Source of the DNA: Citrus sinensis
Taxonomy: Eukaryota; Streptophyta; Magnoliopsida; Sapindales; Rutaceae
NCBI RefSeq assembly: GCF_022201045.2
Contig: NC_068562.1
Span: forward strand, 5,996,001-6,060,000
Length of the DNA stretch: 64,000 nt
Direction: 5' to 3'
Position numbers and translations under genes: made by a program. The notes below the pieces were generated by a model. It made no database searches. It was given only the letters and a program-made list of their open reading frames with translations, and was not told the DNA's origin. Every line of letters starts with the position of its first letter. The first letter of the stretch is position 1. Positions 60,714-64,000 of this stretch are shown one piece after another.

Positions 60714-62470
60714 TTACTTTTTCTTCTTACAAATATTTTGTGTAATTCCTAAGTTGCACACACGGTCACACAATTCACAAAATGATATAGCCTTTATATG
60801 CATGTTACATGACATACATAATATTTAATACTCGTAATCATAACATAAGCTCGATGATTATTAATTATATGTTTATATTGTTGCATCATGTGTTTACGAG
60901 AGAAAGATAGTGGAAGAGGTTAAAAAAGAGGGTCATTGCGGTTCCGTGCATACTCCTTGTAATCTTTATTTTTTCTTTTTTTGAGCGAAAAGAACATTTA
61001 TCAATTTCTCATGGCAAATTTATTTAGAATGTGATATATTATTATTACGATTATTATTGTTATTATTTTGAAATTGGATGATATTATTAGTCTAAACTAC
61101 GATAAAAATAAATAAGGAAGAAAAAAAAAAGAGTATCGACTTTACCAATTTCATTTAACTAAGGCCAACCAATCATTAATAGGAAATTTTCCCGTTGATA
61201 GCGTGTATAATAGATAGGTACAGGTGGGCCGTCCTGTGTTATAATCGCAAAAATCACTTTGCACAAATACGGTTTTAGCCTTTGCCTTTCATAATTAATG
61301 ACCCATTCCTTCATGCAGAAGGAGTTCCTTTTTTATTTTATTTTCTTTTTTTTCCCTCTCTCTCTCACTTGATGACCATTCAGCCTTCTTGTAGAAGTTA
61401 ACACAAGAAGACAAATTTTTAGATGCGGATATCTACATATAGATCATTTAGACTTCCTATTACATTATATAGTATCTTAATTAATTAAATAAAAATATTT
61501 TATGGTATAATAATAAATTCTTATGAGATTTATATTTAGCCATCTGCACCTAGACCATCTATGTATTTCTTCTTAGATCTTATTTGTGAGATTGAAAAAA
61601 ATAAATATTTTTTATATGCTCTTCTAGTCTTAATTTTTTTTTAAATCAATACAATATTAAATTAAATAATAGGAGACTATAAATGAAAGTTTTTTCTTAC
61701 ACCCACTGTTATAGACAAAATAAAAAGAGACATTTTTAATCAATTCTCTATATAAATTAGATAGAGATCAAAATAGATGTTCTTGTGCTCGGTTTGAAAA
61801 TAAAAAAAGAAAAGAAATATATTTTAAACAACTCTTATCTTGAAATTCAGAATCACCCTTTCTTAGTATAAGCATTGAAAGCATAAGAACAAAAATAATT
61901 GAATTGAAAATATAGTCAGATTCTTGCGAAATTCAAATAAATATCAAATAAAAAAAATCTGTCCTAATTTCATATATATACATATATATAATATAATATA
62001 ATATAATACTGACAAGAACCCTATAAATGCTACATTCAGTTTTTTTTTTTTTTTTGCCTATAAACACATGGCTTTAACAAGTGATAATTACTAAAAATAA
62101 AACAAAAATGAGTGTATATTCATCATATATATCAAATTATATTGAGTACTTTTATAAGATATTCAAAAGTACGCTACTAAATGGGATCTCGTCCTGATTT
62201 ATTTAATTATTCTATTCTATTTTACAAGTAAATAAATGCTGATATTGCATCGCTCATGGGTATGAGAACTTTTTCGAACGGGGAAAGAAAGAAAGTAGTT
62301 AAAATCAAAATTGCATGTTCTATTCATAATTTTTTTTTGTTATTTATTATTCCCCGTCCTCGATTGGTAGAAGTATCAGTTTAGAAAATAAAATTTACGT
62401 GAAATAAAATAAAACAGAGTTTAAATGAAAAAAAAAAACTGAGCAAATAATACGGGGGATTAAACAGATA
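60714..62470. other. AT-rich spacer, no gene seen
   Basis: This is 3' flanking DNA of the GDSL gene and intergenic DNA with A/T runs and a TATAA-repeat near 61980-62010. No coding region can be supported. Confidence 0.5.
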
Positions 62471-62479
62471 AAAGGCCGA

Positions 62480-63903
62480 GGGCGAAATCGAAGGGGCCCA
62501 GTCTGCATATTTCTTCAGCGTCTGCGTCTCACTCACTTAGAGCGTGCTCTCACCTCCAGTCTTCAGTCTTCCGCCGATACACACTGTTTCCTTTTGCTCT
62601 CTCCACTCAGGTCGGTGCTTGTTTCCCGTGAGGGTCGTTCCAAATCATCGTTTCTTTTGCTGTGTGTTTCTCCTTTTCTTCTCTATATTAGTTTCAAAGT
62701 CTAATGCGGTGCGTTTTTCGTTTGGCTTTGGACTTTTTTTAACAGGTGAAGAGATCTTAGCTCGGTAATCGAAGGTAACATCGAACCATTTCTCGGTTAA
62801 AATTTGTACGGTATTTTTTTCTTTACAATAGAAGGTCAGATCTGTCATTTCCATCTTCATCGGCGGTTTTTCTCTGCCTATTTTACGCTTATTAAAGAAC
62901 ATTTTCTGTGTTTCTCCATTTTTTTTTTTTTGATGTTTGTGAATAAAATGTGTTCTAGCTTAAGCTATTAAGTTTGCTTCTGGATTTGATTGAGGTAATT
63001 TTTTCTTAGTACTATGGAGATGAAAGAGAAGAACGGCTTATTTTTCTGGAATATAAAACTAATGAGAAATTTCTTTTTTATCTTTTGTTTCTATCTGGTG
63101 GTCCATCAGATAAGAGAAAACACGATTTCCTCCATCTGTGCTATATGTGTATGGATTTTTTATTATTTTGTTGCATTTTAAGTGGAAACAATGCTTAAAT
63201 TTATTTGATGGTGATTTTGTTGAATTTATTGTGCGCAAGGTTTTTTTTAATAGAAATATCTGTTTTCAACTTGTGTAATCATGAAGCTGGGGAGTGTTTT
63301 TCTGGTCTTTTGTATATGTTTTGGAGAAGTGCTTCCTCTTAAAGCTTTTTAAATGGCTGGTCTCTTTTGGTAGACTGCGTATCTCCTTATGTTGTCTAGT
63401 TGGGGGAGAGTCTTTCTGTTCTCTTGTATATGTTTTGGAGAAGTGCTTCCTCTGAAAGCTTTTTAAATTGCTGATCTCTTTTGGTAGACTCTGTATCTCC
63501 TTATATTGGTTTTTTATCTTAACTAATTTTTTTGCCTGAGCAAAGGAATGATAAAAAAATTTCATATTATTGCTTGGATATTGCTTTGGTTTGATGCTTT
63601 GTTTATAAAGCTTTTGCGTTTTTACTCCCTTTCTTTCTTCAAATTGGTGATAATAAAGGAGGAAATGGAAGATTCCACAACAATATCTTCAGACAGAATG
63701 ATCAGCTGAAATTCTCACAGCTGATAGTGAAATTTCTTTGTTGTTAAATTTTCCTTCTTTTGCTTGCTTTTATTTCTCTTATCTATATATTTTTCTGTGA
63801 TGTTTTTGTTGGATTTTTAGGTTACTGTCTTTCTTGTTTATGTTTTGTCACTGTTAAATATTAAGATTTGACTCACAAGTTTTATGAAACAATTATCTTA
63901 TAG
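62480..63903 (+). other. Leader exon and intron of the gene leaving the window
   Basis: A pyrimidine-rich leader ends CCACTCAG before a GT at 62611. The next likely acceptor is TATAG at 63901-63903, directly before the exon with the ATG at 63921. This would give a leader intron of about 1.3 kb. Other weak acceptors lie in between (for example TTAACAG near 62745), so alternative leaders are possible. Confidence 0.5.
63290..63510. repeat. Two tandem copies of a 114-bp unit inside the leader intron
   Basis: The phrase TGTATATGTTTTGGAGAAGT followed by GCTTCCTCT recurs at 63311 and 63425. The flanking text (AAAGCTTTTTAAAT, CTCTTTTGGTAGACT, GTATCTCCTTAT) is shared. The two copies differ by a few bases. 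Confidence 0.85.
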
Positions 63904-63920
63904 AGGATTTTTGCACTAAG

Positions 63921-64000
63921 ATGAGTGCAAGAAGAGGTGGAAAGTCTCCAATTGCTGCTGGCAGCAGCAACACTTCTGTGAAGGGGAAAAATGTGACTGA
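63921..64000 (+). CDS. 5' end of an unidentified protein-coding gene (partial)
   Basis: The ATG at 63921 opens a frame of 26 codons to the window edge: MSARRGGKSP, then IAAGSSNTSVKGKNVT. The start is Arg, Gly, Ser and Lys rich and low-complexity. I cannot name the family from this. The upstream exon structure (leader plus intron) supports it as a real gene start. Confidence 0.5.
   Translation, partial: MSARRGGKSPIAAGSSNTSVKGKNVT

Noticed and set aside
1-64000. CRISPR arrays, rRNA and tRNA genes
   Set aside because: No regularly spaced short repeats and no rRNA core were seen. The only tRNA-like boxes found are those in the retroposon at 54.2 kb, which lacks a tRNA fold.

Overview
The window is nuclear DNA of a flowering plant, most likely a woody eudicot. 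The evidence is AT-rich intergenic DNA, GT-AG introns in nearly every gene, plant-specific families (zinc-finger homeodomain, class III peroxidase, GDSL esterase, an HDC1-type Rxt3 protein) and plant-type mobile elements. The gene set would fit a Sapindales/Citrus-like genome, but that is an impression, not a proof.

Layout. 1-12.8 kb: a complete minus-strand HDC1 gene (histone deacetylation complex subunit), with a partial tandem copy of its 3' half in front of it. 13.8-16.5 kb: a plus-strand SETD6/LSMT-type SET-domain lysine methyltransferase, head-to-head with HDC1. 17.4-18.9 kb: a Mutator-like element carrying a piece of a sphinganine C4-hydroxylase gene (Pack-MULE). 19.7-28.8 kb: three tandem LigB-type extradiol dioxygenase genes, interspersed with LINE RNase H tails and foldback elements. 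The last intron of the third gene holds a piece of plastid ndhG. 32.5-33.2 kb: a zinc-finger homeodomain factor in a large AT-rich gene desert. 35.5-37.1 kb: the nucleolar protein SURF6/Rrp14. 39.0-42.3 kb (minus): an SFT2-like Golgi vesicle protein, whose introns hold a 139-bp MITE and a 33-nt poly-C run. 43.6-45.3 kb (minus): a class III peroxidase. 48.7-52.9 kb (minus): a PHD-finger protein of the MMD1/At1g33420 group. 54.2-54.5 kb: a SINE-like retroposon with a clean target duplication, followed by a degenerate repeat. 56.6-58.9 kb: an internally deleted hAT transposon. 59.0-60.7 kb: a GDSL esterase/lipase whose start codon lies about 115 bp from the end of the hAT element. 62.5-64.0 kb: the 5' end of a gene that leaves the window.

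There is no operon-like logic. These are independent housekeeping (HDC1, SURF6, SFT2), developmental (ZHD, PHD finger) and secretory or metabolic genes (peroxidase, GDSL, dioxygenase array). The unusual content is structural: a partial gene duplication with a broken exon, an 8-nt microexon, a gene-capturing MULE with an internal template-switch-like junction, a plastid insertion inside a gene, and several elements with intact target-site duplications. I found no wholly new system, CRISPR array, rRNA or tRNA gene. All splice sites were placed by eye from GT/AG signals, reading frame and family knowledge.
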